Part shown: positions 38,482 through 46,935 of the stretch, piece after piece
Layout of the letters: the number at the start of each line of letters is the position of its first letter
How positions within the stretch are numbered: the first letter of the stretch is position 1
Origin: Varibaculum cambriense
GTDB lineage: Bacteria > Actinomycetota > Actinomycetes > Actinomycetales > Actinomycetaceae
NCBI RefSeq assembly: GCF_002848005.1
Contig: NZ_PKHX01000003.1
Location: 1 to 64,000 of the forward strand
Length of the DNA: 64,000 nt
Direction of reading: 5' to 3'
Position numbers and translations under genes: made by a program
Notes under the pieces: generated by a model
Database searches by the model: none
Seen by the model: only the letters and a program-made list of their open reading frames with translations
What the model was told of the DNA's origin: nothing

Positions 38482-39345
38482 ATGAAGATTGCGGGAGCTC
38501 CCATTTCTTGGGGCGTATGTGAAGTACCAGGTTGGGGATACCAGATGACCCCTCAGCGGGTGCTGACGGAGATGAAAGAAATCGGTTTAACCGCTACCGA
38601 ATTCGGCCCTCAGGGTTGGTTGCCGATTGAGGCCGCCGCGCGCGCCGAAGAAGTTAGCAAGTACGATTTGAAGCCGGTGGGAGCTTTCTTCCTGGCGATT
38701 ATGCACGACCCCGAGATTGACCCGATTCCTTCGGTAAAGAAAGAGCTCGAAGCCTTTAAAGTTGCCGGTGGCGAGTACCTGATTCTGGCTGCTGATTCTG
38801 GCCGTGACGGTTATGATGATCGTCCGGTACTAGATGATGAAGGATGGAAGACTCTGTTCGGGAACTTGGATCGGATCAGCGATGTTTGCGCCGAAGCCGG
38901 AGTGAAAGCTTGCGTGCATCCTCACTGGGGAACCATGATCCAAAATGACAGCGAGATCCGCAAGATGCTGGACGAATCAAAGGTGGCGCTGTGCTTGGAC
39001 ACCGGCCACATGATCTGTGGCGGCTGTGATCCGGAGGCAATCGTTAAGGAATACCCCGGTCGTACCGTGATTGTTCACGCGAAGGACGTACACAAGGAAA
39101 TGACCGACAAACTGCTACCCGGTGAGATCACCTGGTCTCAGGGCGTTAAAGCTGGCATGTTTGCTCCTATCGGTGAAGGCGATATTAACTTCGGCACCAT
39201 TGTGGCGGAACTGGATAAGGCCGGCTTCGACGGCTACTACGTGCTGGAACAAGACATCATGATTGACGAGGAGCCTCCCGCTGGTGGTGGCCCGAAAGTT
39301 AATGCCGAGAAGTCTCTAAAGGCACTGCAAAAACTGGCTGGCTAA
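38482..39345 (+). CDS. iolE: Inosose dehydratase-like TIM-barrel protein
   Basis: This 287-residue protein has the xylose-isomerase-like TIM barrel. It starts MKIAGAPISWGVCEVPGWG, a form typical of IolE. The metal-ligand segments EFGPQGWLP, CVHPHWGTMIQ, CLDTGHMICGGCDP and VLEQDIM are present. IolE dehydrates scyllo-inosose, the product of IolG. The ribosome-binding site is GGAGG. A promoter may lie in the 145-base gap after iolG. An epimerase of the same fold is the alternative. Confidence 0.8.
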   Translation: MKIAGAPISWGVCEVPGWGYQMTPQRVLTEMKEIGLTATEFGPQGWLPIEAAARAEEVSKYDLKPVGAFFLAIMHDPEIDPIPSVKKELEAFKVAGGEYLILAADSGRDGYDDRPVLDDEGWKTLFGNLDRISDVCAEAGVKACVHPHWGTMIQNDSEIRKMLDESKVALCLDTGHMICGGCDPEAIVKEYPGRTVIVHAKDVHKEMTDKLLPGEITWSQGVKAGMFAPIGEGDINFGTIVAELDKAGFDGYYVLEQDIMIDEEPPAGGGPKVNAEKSLKALQKLAG

Positions 39346-39358
39346 AGGCCTATTAAGC

Positions 39359-39400
39359 ATTACCGGGGTTAATACTCGCAGAAGTATTAACCCCGGTAAT
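39359..39400. terminator. Terminator after iolE
   Basis: An 18-bp perfect stem (39359-39376 with 39383-39400, core ACCGGGGTTAATACT) with a 6-base loop lies 14 bases after the iolE stop. Confidence 0.7.
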
Positions 39401-39415
39401 CGCTAAAATTAAAAT

Positions 39416-39462
39416 AGTAAATGGTTGGGGGTCGCCGCGAGGGCGACCCCCAACCATTTACT
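39416..39462. terminator. Second strong hairpin, terminator for rpmG or iolE
   Basis: A 21-bp perfect stem (39416-39436 with 39442-39462, core GGTTGGGGGTCGCC) with a 5-base loop is flanked by A/T on both sides. It lies between the convergent iolE and rpmG genes, so it can serve both. Confidence 0.7.
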
Positions 39463-39626
39463 TTTAAGCCTATGAGTTTAGCGTTAAGGCTGAACTATAT
39501 TCTTTTTTTATTGTTACTTGGGTGAGCTACTGGCTGTCCGGGATTTTTACCAATCCGGCGGCTATGGAACACCAGAATAAAGTGTTCCTAAACCTAGCTG
39601 ACAGCAGCTACCAAATGACCCCGAAG

Positions 39627-39797
39627 TTAGCGAGTCTCTTTGTGCGAAGTCGACTTACGGCAACGCGGGCAGTACTTCATCAGTTCCAGGCGATCCGGAT
39701 TATTCCGGCGGTTCTTCTTGGTGATGTAGTTACGCTCTTTGCATTCGCTGCACGCCAGAGTGATCTTAGGACGTACGTCGGACGACTTGCTGGCCAT
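39627..39797 (-). CDS. rpmG: 50S ribosomal protein L33
   Basis: This 56-residue protein reads [20 protein letters not shown]... and ends STSHKETR. It keeps the two zinc-binding pairs (CSEC and CPRC), so it is the zinc-containing (C+) form. AGAGGT precedes the ATG. It follows tRNA-Tyr, tRNA-Thr and tRNA-Met on the same strand, and a tRNA-rpmG transcript is likely, as in many actinobacteria. The usual following secE-nusG genes are not here. Confidence 0.95.
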   Translation of the reverse strand: MASKSSDVRPKITLACSECKERNYITKKNRRNNPDRLELMKYCPRCRKSTSHKETR

Positions 39798-39865
39798 TCT
39801 TATTTACCTCTGTGTCTCGGGCCGCCCGATTAGCGGCATTTCCTATTTCAACCGAAATTGAAAAG

Positions 39866-39939
39866 TAGCGAGGGCGGGGTTCGAACCCGCGACCTCACGA
39901 TTATGAGTCGTGCGCTCTCACCAACTGAGCTACCCCGCC
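39866..39939 (-). tRNA. tRNA-Met (CAT), elongator
   Basis: GGCGGGG pairs with CCTCGCT (two G-U pairs), discriminator A, T loop GTTCGAAC, anticodon loop CTCATAA. The initiator-type CC mismatch and GGG/CCC anticodon stem are missing, so it is an elongator or a C34-modified Ile tRNA. CCA is not encoded. Confidence 0.9.
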
Positions 39940-39965
39940 GCTTGAGGATCTGCAAACACAAATCC

Positions 39966-40041
39966 TGGAGCCCCGACAGGGATTTGAACCCTGGACCTTC
40001 TCCTTACCATGGAGACGCTCTGCCTACTGAGCTATCGGGGC
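39966..40041 (-). tRNA. tRNA-Thr (GGT)
   Basis: Acceptor GCCCCGA/TCGGGGC, discriminator T, CCA encoded, anticodon loop ATGGTAA giving GGT. It lies between tRNA-Tyr and tRNA-Met on the same strand. Confidence 0.94.
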
Positions 40042-40135
40042 AACAGTCAACATACCGGCTGGTCAAACAGATTTTACTCCGTACTGCCAGTTAGCAGTTT
40101 ACCTTATTGCCGCTAAGTCCGAAAACTTAGCACCG

Positions 40136-40217
40136 TGGCGGGTGAGGGATTCGAACCCCCGAAGGCTACGCCGGCTGATTTACAGTCAGATCCCTTTGGC
40201 CGCTTGGGTAACCCGCC
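40136..40217 (-). tRNA. tRNA-Tyr (GTA)
   Basis: This class II tRNA has acceptor GGCGGGT/ACCCGCC, a long variable arm, T loop GTTCGAATC and anticodon loop CTGTAAA. It is the first of a tRNA-Tyr, -Thr, -Met, rpmG series. CCA is not encoded. Confidence 0.94.
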
Positions 40218-40308
40218 TCGTGCACTCAGGCACCTCAAAAGACTATCAAACGGAGTTAGGCATACAAAAACTCTAGGGAGGAAAGTTACCGACTTCACCG
40301 AATTTTGA

Positions 40309-42603
40309 TTATTTAGCCTCTAGCTTCTCGGTTTTTTGCAGTTGCGACTTTTCCTTGGCACTTAAGATCAGCATGGCATCGAGAGCCGGAAGGGTAAATA
40401 ATCCCGCGCAAACAAGGATCAGAGCCCCAGAATCATTGGTAAGTGCCGCCAGTATGGAGGTAAGCAACACTCCCTTGGCAAAATAGGCTGCCCCCGGAAT
40501 GCGATTCAAGGCCGACAAGCCTCCACCCAACCGCGCGTGGTAACGACTTGCGGCGCCGCTGGCACCTCGTTTGCGTCCGATAAGGTACCAAATAGTTACC
40601 CCAGCTCCCAGGATTAGCAAAACTGTGAAGATGAGGGGGCCGCCGAAGGTATTTATCATGGCTTCGGCTTTGCGCTTCACAATAATTCCGCCGCCTCCGT
40701 TCGCGACCTCGGAAATAAAACGCCCAAAGTGAGTGCGGGCAGGGGGGCTAGCTAGCTTGTCTACCAATACAAATAAGCTCGAGGCTAAAAATGCGGCGAC
40801 TATCAGCGCCACTACTTTTCCTGGCCCCACCTTTTTGCCTAGCACCCAGTTCAAAGTGATTCCTATCCCGAGGATCATGGCTAGCGGGCCGCCTACATCG
40901 GCTCCTAGCCAGGGGAAACCATCTAGGATTACGGCTACTGCCAGAAGAGTGAAACCGTAGATAAAGTAGCGGCGGCGCCGCTGTGGGAACTTGGCCGCTG
41001 CGAGCGCTAAAACCAGGCATTCTAGGGCTAAGACCGCGGCGAATAAGAAAGAATACTTATTGTTATTAAGGCCGTAAAAACGAGTAGCAGCAGTGGCGGC
41101 AGAAGAGAACATAGCAGAGATTTGATCTGGGGATCCCGTTAACAAGCTAACCAGCAACCAGATCAGCACGAGAGTTGCAGCAACCAGTACCGGAGCTGAA
41201 AATTGCAGCCCGGGCCAGCGCCCGGCAACGATCTTTCCGGCGGCTAGACAAAACGCCGCCAAAATCGCGGCGATAGCAATCAGTAACAAGAAAAATTGCA
41301 CGGTAAGGAGGGGAACCGACATTTGTAGGGCGTTAGCAGTAAAGTTCCCGCCAGTTCCCCCCAAGATACCGGCCGGAATATTGGCCGCCAGGAAACTGGC
41401 CGGTCCCAGTAAGCTGGCGCTCAGACACAGCAGCACGATTACCTTGCGGGAGTGCCTAGAGAACCCCAAATGTTCCCGCCGCAGCAAAAATAGCAAAAGA
41501 GCCAACGCTGCTAATAAAACAATCCCGGTTAGCACGATAAAGCGCGCTTGCAGAATACTTGCCTGATCGGAACGCAGAGACTGGTTGCGCAGCCAGTCTA
41601 AATTGCCGGCTATTCCATAGTCGCGCGCGGCGCTAAAGGTTCCTCCCACTAGATATTCAGGAGCATTAGCACCGGTGGCGTCGAGGATGCGACTGGTGAA
41701 GTCAACGGTAGAGACTAACCCCAACTGTCGAGTAGAGGAGGAACGAATTATTCCCGACTTTTCCCCGGGTGCGCGGGTAAACGCCATCCCTAAATGGGGC
41801 GTGGCGGAATGATCGGCAACATCTAAACCAAAAACCAGATCTGCATCTTGAGCGGCTTTCAGGGCGGCAGTAAGAGAGGCCAAGACCTGTTTACTGCGGG
41901 GTTTGTCCGTTCTATCTGCTCCCGGTAACCCATCGGCGGGAGTGGCGTTTAACGAAGTGGGGGAAACTTTAATAACGCTATTCGGGCTCACCGCTCCGAC
42001 ATCGACAATAGTGACTTCGGCGTCCTCCAAAGTCGCTTTTACCTGGGAGGTAAGACCCTCGCTAGTTGCTCGCGGACGATAGTTAGCTACCTTTCCACCA
42101 TTATCCATAGCGGCCACGCTGGCTCCCGGACCGATAGCCACCACTTTTTTACCCTGTTCTGCAAGACTTTTTCCTAAAGTTCCGGGAACGGCTTGTTCAT
42201 TTTGCCTAGCGGCATCTTTTTGCCATTCTTTTAGCTCAACTGCGGAGAAAACACCGTCATCAAGAGCAGGAATTTCGGGGCAATGTCCCTGGGCACGGGC
42301 TTTAGTGGGGGTTACTCGCATGCCGGTCGATAAAGTTAGATACCCATCTAAGGGACAGGTAGTTTTAGCCGCGTTATGGCGAGTCAAGTTGGCTACCCTA
42401 GCTGTTCCTAGGGTGTCCAAGAATTCCTTACCCTCTTTTTCTGCCGAATCTACGTCTGACCACGATAAACCGGAGGAAATAAGGACTAGGACGCGGGGAT
42501 GTTCGCGCGCCTGTGCGTTAAGAGGGTAGATCAGGGTCACCACCAAGGCAATCAACAATAGGGAGATGACCCGCCCATACCTGCGGGAGCAGTGTTTGTT
42601 CAC
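40309..42603 (-). CDS. Large membrane protein with extracellular AlkP-like domain
   Basis: I chose GTG 42603, because the protein then begins VNKHCSRRYGRVISLLLIALVV, a clear signal segment. The open frame extends 44 codons further upstream without a better start. The 764-residue protein has an extracellular domain (about 35-375) starting RVLVLISSGLSWSDVD and containing NAAKTTCPLDGYLTLSTGMR, which resembles the alkaline-phosphatase/sulfatase fold. It is followed by about nine membrane helices (from about 380) ending with a Lys-rich tail. The usual metal-binding Asp/His set is not obvious to me, so activity is uncertain. Function is unknown; a role in wall polymers is a guess. Confidence 0.65.
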   Translation of the reverse strand: MNKHCSRRYGRVISLLLIALVVTLIYPLNAQAREHPRVLVLISSGLSWSDVDSAEKEGKEFLDTLGTARVANLTRHNAAKTTCPLDGYLTLSTGMRVTPTKARAQGHCPEIPALDDGVFSAVELKEWQKDAARQNEQAVPGTLGKSLAEQGKKVVAIGPGASVAAMDNGGKVANYRPRATSEGLTSQVKATLEDAEVTIVDVGAVSPNSVIKVSPTSLNATPADGLPGADRTDKPRSKQVLASLTAALKAAQDADLVFGLDVADHSATPHLGMAFTRAPGEKSGIIRSSSTRQLGLVSTVDFTSRILDATGANAPEYLVGGTFSAARDYGIAGNLDWLRNQSLRSDQASILQARFIVLTGIVLLAALALLLFLLRREHLGFSRHSRKVIVLLCLSASLLGPASFLAANIPAGILGGTGGNFTANALQMSVPLLTVQFFLLLIAIAAILAAFCLAAGKIVAGRWPGLQFSAPVLVAATLVLIWLLVSLLTGSPDQISAMFSSAATAATRFYGLNNNKYSFLFAAVLALECLVLALAAAKFPQRRRRYFIYGFTLLAVAVILDGFPWLGADVGGPLAMILGIGITLNWVLGKKVGPGKVVALIVAAFLASSLFVLVDKLASPPARTHFGRFISEVANGGGGIIVKRKAEAMINTFGGPLIFTVLLILGAGVTIWYLIGRKRGASGAASRYHARLGGGLSALNRIPGAAYFAKGVLLTSILAALTNDSGALILVCAGLFTLPALDAMLILSAKEKSQLQKTEKLEAK

Positions 42604-42743
42604 GCCCCCAGCATATCGGGGTTTTGCTGCGATGAGCACGCAGAGCGTTGCCCTTCGAAGAAATTTAGGCCTTGAGGCAGCCGCAATATTGCAGCCAAGA
42701 ACCAGCCGCAAAGAGATACCCACCACAGACCCCACCCAGGATT

Positions 42744-42772
42744 TTGCATAATTATTCGTAACATTGCATACT
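42744..42772 (+). promoter_or_regulatory. Promoter of the amino-acid ABC operon
   Basis: TTGCAT (42744-42749), 17 bases, CATACT (42767-42772), about 30 bases before the solute-binding protein start. Confidence 0.4.
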
Positions 42773-42800
42773 TTCTACAGACCTATTGATTGGAGATATC

Positions 42801-43721
42801 ATGAAACGCAAACTTGCGGCATTGGCCGCTATATCCCTTACTTCGCTCGGCCTAGCAGCCTGCAGCTCTGGCAGCGGATCTGCCGCGGATCCGGCAGCCG
42901 ATCCGGGTGAAAAAGGCTTTGACGTATCAACTATTAAAGCCGATCCTGCTGTAGAAAAACTGGTGCCGGCAGACATCAAGAAGGCCGGAGTACTCAAGAA
43001 CGGCGCTTCGGTAGACTACGCCCCCGCCGAATATATGAAAGCCGATAACAAAACCCCCACCGGCTACGACGTAGACATGGTCAAAGCCATCGCCAAAGTT
43101 ATGGGGCTAAAAGACGGCACCACCACTCATGGCGAGTTTGATTCTTTGATTCCCCAAATCGGAACCAAATATGACATCGGAGTTTCCGGTTTCAGCATCA
43201 CCAAGGAGCGCGAAGCCGAGACCCAGATGGTTTCCTATGCGGAACTGGGATTCTCTTATGGAGTAGCCAAGGGCAACCCCAAGAAGTTCGATCCTAAGAA
43301 CCCCTGTGGCAAGACCGTCGGGGTACAGACCGGGACCGCTCAGCAGGACACCATTAAAGAGATTTCCAAACAGTGTGAAGCGGACGGAAAACCTGCAGTC
43401 ACCGTAAAAGAGCACAAGATGCAGACCGAGATTGTCCCCAAGGTCACCGGCGGACAGTATGACGCGGTGCTCGCAGACTCGCCAGTCGTGGGATACGCCG
43501 TCAAGATGAGCGGCGGGGAACTGGAAATCGTCGGTAAAGCCTTCGAGACCGCCCAACATGGCGTAGTGGTCAACAAGGATAATGAGCAACTGGCGAAAGC
43601 CGTGCAAGCAGCCCTACAGAAACTAATGGATGATGGTACTTTGAAGAAGATCTTCGCCGTTTACGGAGCTGATAGCTTCATTCTCGACAAGTCCGAGATT
43701 AACCCGAAAGTTTCCGAGTAA
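42801..43721 (+). CDS. Amino-acid ABC transporter, solute-binding lipoprotein
   Basis: ATG 42801 has GGAGAT upstream. The 306-residue protein has a lipoprotein signal with lipobox LAAC (Cys near residue 21) and a family-3 solute-binding domain (about 65-295): ASVDYAPAEYM, GYDVDMVKAIAKVMGL, SGFSITKERE and GVQTGTAQQDTIKEI. It captures a polar amino acid outside the cell. Exact specificity (Gln, Glu, Arg, Cys) cannot be read from the sequence. The permease and ATPase genes follow directly. Confidence 0.88.
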   Translation: MKRKLAALAAISLTSLGLAACSSGSGSAADPAADPGEKGFDVSTIKADPAVEKLVPADIKKAGVLKNGASVDYAPAEYMKADNKTPTGYDVDMVKAIAKVMGLKDGTTTHGEFDSLIPQIGTKYDIGVSGFSITKEREAETQMVSYAELGFSYGVAKGNPKKFDPKNPCGKTVGVQTGTAQQDTIKEISKQCEADGKPAVTVKEHKMQTEIVPKVTGGQYDAVLADSPVVGYAVKMSGGELEIVGKAFETAQHGVVVNKDNEQLAKAVQAALQKLMDDGTLKKIFAVYGADSFILDKSEINPKVSE

Positions 43722-43745
43722 GCTCACAGGACATAACCTTTAACT

Positions 43746-44702
43746 ATGAATAGCCAAAAAATTAAAGATGGCGCCACGCTGACCAGGCCGCGCCCGGTGT
43801 TTTCACCGGGCCGCCTGGTTAGCGCGGTTGTAGTGCTGATTCTGGCCGCCATGCTGGTGCATGGCCTGGTCAGTAATGAAAAGTTCCGTTGGGATCAGGT
43901 AGCCACATATATCTTCCACCCCACAGTGTTACGCGGGATTATGTGGACACTGATTCTGACCGTAGTTTCCATGCTGATCGGGGTAATCCTGGCAGTGACT
44001 ATGGCGATTATGCGCCAGTCCCCTAACCCAATTATGAAAGGGGTTTCCTGGACCTATATTTGGTTCTTCCGCGGAACCCCTATCTACACTCAGCTGCTAT
44101 TTTGGGGAATGTTACCCACCCTTTATTCCACCCTCTCGCTAGGAGTTCCTTTCGGCCCGGAACTGCTGACTTTCGATACCAACACGGTAATCAGTCCCGC
44201 GGTGGCCGCTATTTTAGGGTTGGGGCTTAACGAGGGCGCGTATCTGGCAGAAATCGTGCGCTCTGGTTTGAACGCGGTGGATGCTGGGCAAGAGGAGGCG
44301 GCGCGCGCCCTAGGGATGCGACGCAGTCAGATTCTGCGGCGAATTATTCTTCCGCAAGCGATGCGAGTAATCATTCCGCCTACCGGCAACGAAACTATTT
44401 CCATGCTGAAGACCACTTCTCTGGTTTTGGCAGTGCCCTTTACTTTAGAGATTACCTTCGCCACTCAAACCATCGGGCAGCGCCTATTCCTGCCGATTCC
44501 GTTATTACTGGTGGCAGCAATCTGGTATTTGACTATTACTTCGATTCTGATGGTGATTCAAAGCCACATTGAAAGCTATTTCGGCCGCGGTTTCGATGAG
44601 CGCACCGGTGGGGATAAGAAACCTGCCGGTTCTCGGAAGATGCGCGCGATGGCAGATTCTGGCACCACCAAAGACGATCCTTTCTTGGAGTACACCCCAT
44701 GA
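43746..44702 (+). CDS. Amino-acid ABC transporter permease
   Basis: This 318-residue HisM-type permease has about five to six membrane helices. Its EAA loop is [37 protein letters not shown] (coupling helix contact to the ATPase). The N-terminus has a 25-residue cytoplasmic lead. The C-terminal 40 residues are polar. It overlaps the ATPase gene by 4 bases. Only one permease is present, so it probably acts as a homodimer. Confidence 0.9.
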   Translation: MNSQKIKDGATLTRPRPVFSPGRLVSAVVVLILAAMLVHGLVSNEKFRWDQVATYIFHPTVLRGIMWTLILTVVSMLIGVILAVTMAIMRQSPNPIMKGVSWTYIWFFRGTPIYTQLLFWGMLPTLYSTLSLGVPFGPELLTFDTNTVISPAVAAILGLGLNEGAYLAEIVRSGLNAVDAGQEEAARALGMRRSQILRRIILPQAMRVIIPPTGNETISMLKTTSLVLAVPFTLEITFATQTIGQRLFLPIPLLLVAAIWYLTITSILMVIQSHIESYFGRGFDERTGGDKKPAGSRKMRAMADSGTTKDDPFLEYTP

Positions 44703-45544
44703 CCTCACAACCAGAAAATCAACCCCTCATGGTGGACCTGCAGCACGTCCACAAGTTTTTCGGGGATCTCCACGTGCTTCGAGACGTAAGTTTGCAGGTG
44801 GCTCCGGGGGAAGTGTGCGTGCTGCTCGGACCCTCGGGCTCTGGAAAATCTACCCTGCTACGCTGCGTAAACGAGCTGGAACAGGTTTCTGGAGGACGCG
44901 TTTACCTCAACGGAGAACTGTTGGGGATGGAAGAGAGCGCGCCCTCGAAAAATCCGGTACGCGCATATTTGGATCGTCGCCGCGGTTCACTTACCGGGCA
45001 AGGTACCGTGTTGCGCCGCCTGACCGATAAGGAAATCGCGCGTCAGCGTTCCCAAGTAGGAATGGTTTTTCAGCGTTTCAACCTTTTTCCTCACAAGACC
45101 GCACTGGAAAACGTGATGGAAGCCCCTATGCAGGTGAAAGGGATTGACAAAGAGGAAGCGCGCGCGAAGGCTTTGGATCTCTTAGCGCGAGTCGGGCTGG
45201 CAGATCGCGCCGACCACTACCCTGCCCAGCTTTCGGGCGGGCAGCAACAGCGAGTAGCCATTGCTCGCGCCCTCGCCATGGAGCCGGAGCTGATGTTGTT
45301 TGACGAGCCCACTTCTGCCCTGGATCCCGAATTGGTGGGGGAAGTGCTTTCTGTCATGCAGGATCTGGCACGCGGAGGGATGACCATGATTGTGGTCACC
45401 CACGAGATTGGTTTCGCCCGGGAAGTTGCCGACCACGTAGTGTTTATGGACGAAGGTAAAATCTTGGAGCAGGGTACCCCTGACCAGGTAATTAACCATC
45501 CGCAAAACCCCCGCACCCAAGATTTCTTCTCTAAGGTGCTTTAG
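44699..45544 (+). CDS. Amino-acid ABC transporter ATPase with insertion
   Basis: This 281-residue GlnQ-type ATPase has Walker [10 protein letters not shown] near residue 44, Q-loop [12 protein letters not shown], signature [15 protein letters not shown] and Walker [15 protein letters not shown]. Compared with the usual roughly 245-residue form it carries an extra segment of about 35 residues (about 79-113, [18 protein letters not shown]...) just before the Q loop. Similar insertions occur in other actinobacterial members. It is translationally coupled to the permease. Confidence 0.9.
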   Translation: MTSQPENQPLMVDLQHVHKFFGDLHVLRDVSLQVAPGEVCVLLGPSGSGKSTLLRCVNELEQVSGGRVYLNGELLGMEESAPSKNPVRAYLDRRRGSLTGQGTVLRRLTDKEIARQRSQVGMVFQRFNLFPHKTALENVMEAPMQVKGIDKEEARAKALDLLARVGLADRADHYPAQLSGGQQQRVAIARALAMEPELMLFDEPTSALDPELVGEVLSVMQDLARGGMTMIVVTHEIGFAREVADHVVFMDEGKILEQGTPDQVINHPQNPRTQDFFSKVL

Positions 45545-45628
45545 TAGCGGAAACTATTTGATTGCGGGGCTTTTAGCTTAGGAATCTTTAGAATTTCAAA
45601 ATCCCTCTACCAGCGCACATATTCCATT

Positions 45629-45697
45629 CTGATGGTTTTGGCGTATTTTGACTGATGGATTTGGCGCCGTTTCACTGATGGTTTTGGCGTTTTCCTT
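45629..45697. repeat. 23-bp tandem repeat, three units
   Basis: CTGATGGTTTTGGCG begins at 45629, 45652 (one change) and 45675, exactly 23 bases apart, each followed by a T-rich spacer. It lies in a 496-base stretch without a convincing gene. It could be the binding-site array of a transposon end or of a regulator. Confidence 0.6.
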
Positions 45698-46040
45698 GAT
45701 GCTTAGCCCTCCGATCGGCAAGACTGCAGATTTTGAATGGCTCGAAAGTATCCAGTTAGTTCCGCCGCCGCTTAAGTATGACTTATCAGATTCTTGTAAG
45801 TTGCTCAACCAGCGCTTATACATAATTTCGACGGCTCTGACCCACGCAGATAGCAGCTGCTACAACGTACTCCTCCGAATATATTCCTAGTAACTATAAG
45901 ATTAACTTTGAAGACGCATACTAGAAGCAGAAGATCCCCTAGGCTAGGGGATTTAGCGCAGCAGCAAAATATAGACTCGAATACGTCCTCACACTCGAAA
46001 AACTTACCTATCAAAAGCAAAAATCTAGGAGAAGCAAACC
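45698..46040. other. Gene-poor stretch before surface protein
   Basis: Only short unconvincing open frames are present. A 9-bp palindromic hairpin ATCCCCTAG/CTAGGGGAT lies at 45934-45952 followed by TTTAG, probably a terminator. The ribosome-binding site for the next gene (AGGAGAAG) is at 46027-46034. Confidence 0.35.
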
Positions 46041-46853
46041 TTGAAACGTAAGAAAATAGCCGCCGGAGCCACTGCTCTAGCTCTTGCATTGGCGCTAACG
46101 CCCGCGATTGCCAGCGCCGCCAATTCCTCAGCTAGCGATAACGCCCAGTTCGGTTATTGGCTAAACGGGGATCGCGATAAGCCGGTGTACTTCTCTTCAA
46201 CTATGACGGTAAGCGCCACCCGCGATTCTAAGTCCGGTAAAAGCGTCGACTTGGATGCCGTGCACTATGGCGACACCGTGAGAGTCGACTTCAGCGCGGT
46301 AAAAAATCCGGAAAGCTATAGCCGAGCTCCCCAGGCGGCGAATATCACTTCTGGGATCTGGACTGAAGAAATGGACTTCTCGAAGTACGAAGGCAACTCC
46401 GAGAATCTGCGAGTAGATATTCCCGGTAAAGAAAATGCAGAGATTACTGCCCAATCGGGAACCAGTTTCGAATTCCAAGTTCCTTGCAACCTAGAGCAGC
46501 AAACATATTATGTAAGCGGTGATTTAACGGTAGAGCTGGCAGATATGGGCAACCTGCAAATCATGCAGGTACTTTCCAATGATCCCCAGCGTCTTTTTGC
46601 GAACGTGCCTTTTACGATTAACGATCCGGAGGGCGCAGACCGCTGTGCAGGGAAACCGGTGGAAACCACCAAGGAAGTAAAAAAGCCCACCCCGAAACCG
46701 ACTCCCACCGCCAAAAAAGGGATTCTTAGTCAAACCGGGGCAATCGCCCTGGCAGTAGCGGCCGTTGCGGTAATCCTAATTGCGGTAGGCGGAACTATCA
46801 CTTGGAGGCGGGCGCGGCGCAAGAAGACGGGTGAACTGACCGCAGAAAGCTAG
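46041..46853 (+). CDS. Sortase-anchored surface protein candidate
   Basis: It starts at TTG 46041 with AGGAGAAG upstream. The 270-residue protein has a signal peptide (MKRKKIAAGATALALALALTP, cut near ASAAN). An extracellular beta-type region with two cysteines follows (CNLEQQ and DRCAGK, possibly a disulfide), then a Lys/Pro/Thr stretch (about 215-230). It ends in a sorting-like signal: LSQTG, a hydrophobic helix (AIALAVAAVAVILIAVGGTI) and a basic tail WRRARRKK. LSQTG is a plausible substrate of the class E sortase at 35937-36689. The function of the domain is unknown. Confidence 0.75.
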   Translation: MKRKKIAAGATALALALALTPAIASAANSSASDNAQFGYWLNGDRDKPVYFSSTMTVSATRDSKSGKSVDLDAVHYGDTVRVDFSAVKNPESYSRAPQAANITSGIWTEEMDFSKYEGNSENLRVDIPGKENAEITAQSGTSFEFQVPCNLEQQTYYVSGDLTVELADMGNLQIMQVLSNDPQRLFANVPFTINDPEGADRCAGKPVETTKEVKKPTPKPTPTAKKGILSQTGAIALAVAAVAVILIAVGGTITWRRARRKKTGELTAES

Positions 46854-46935
46854 GCTCCCTTAGTAGCGCACCTCGTCCTCGCCGCAGCTATTCATTTAGG
46901 AGGGGTTTCCGCAGCTAAAATAGTGCTGCGGATCG

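Noticed and set aside
45629..45697. CRISPR array
   Set aside because: The repeat unit is only about 15 conserved bases with an 8-base spacer at fixed 23-base period, and no cas genes are in the window.
45596..45890. Short open frames on both strands between the ABC ATPase and the surface protein
   Set aside because: They cover the 23-bp repeats, have no good ribosome-binding sites, and match nothing I recognise.
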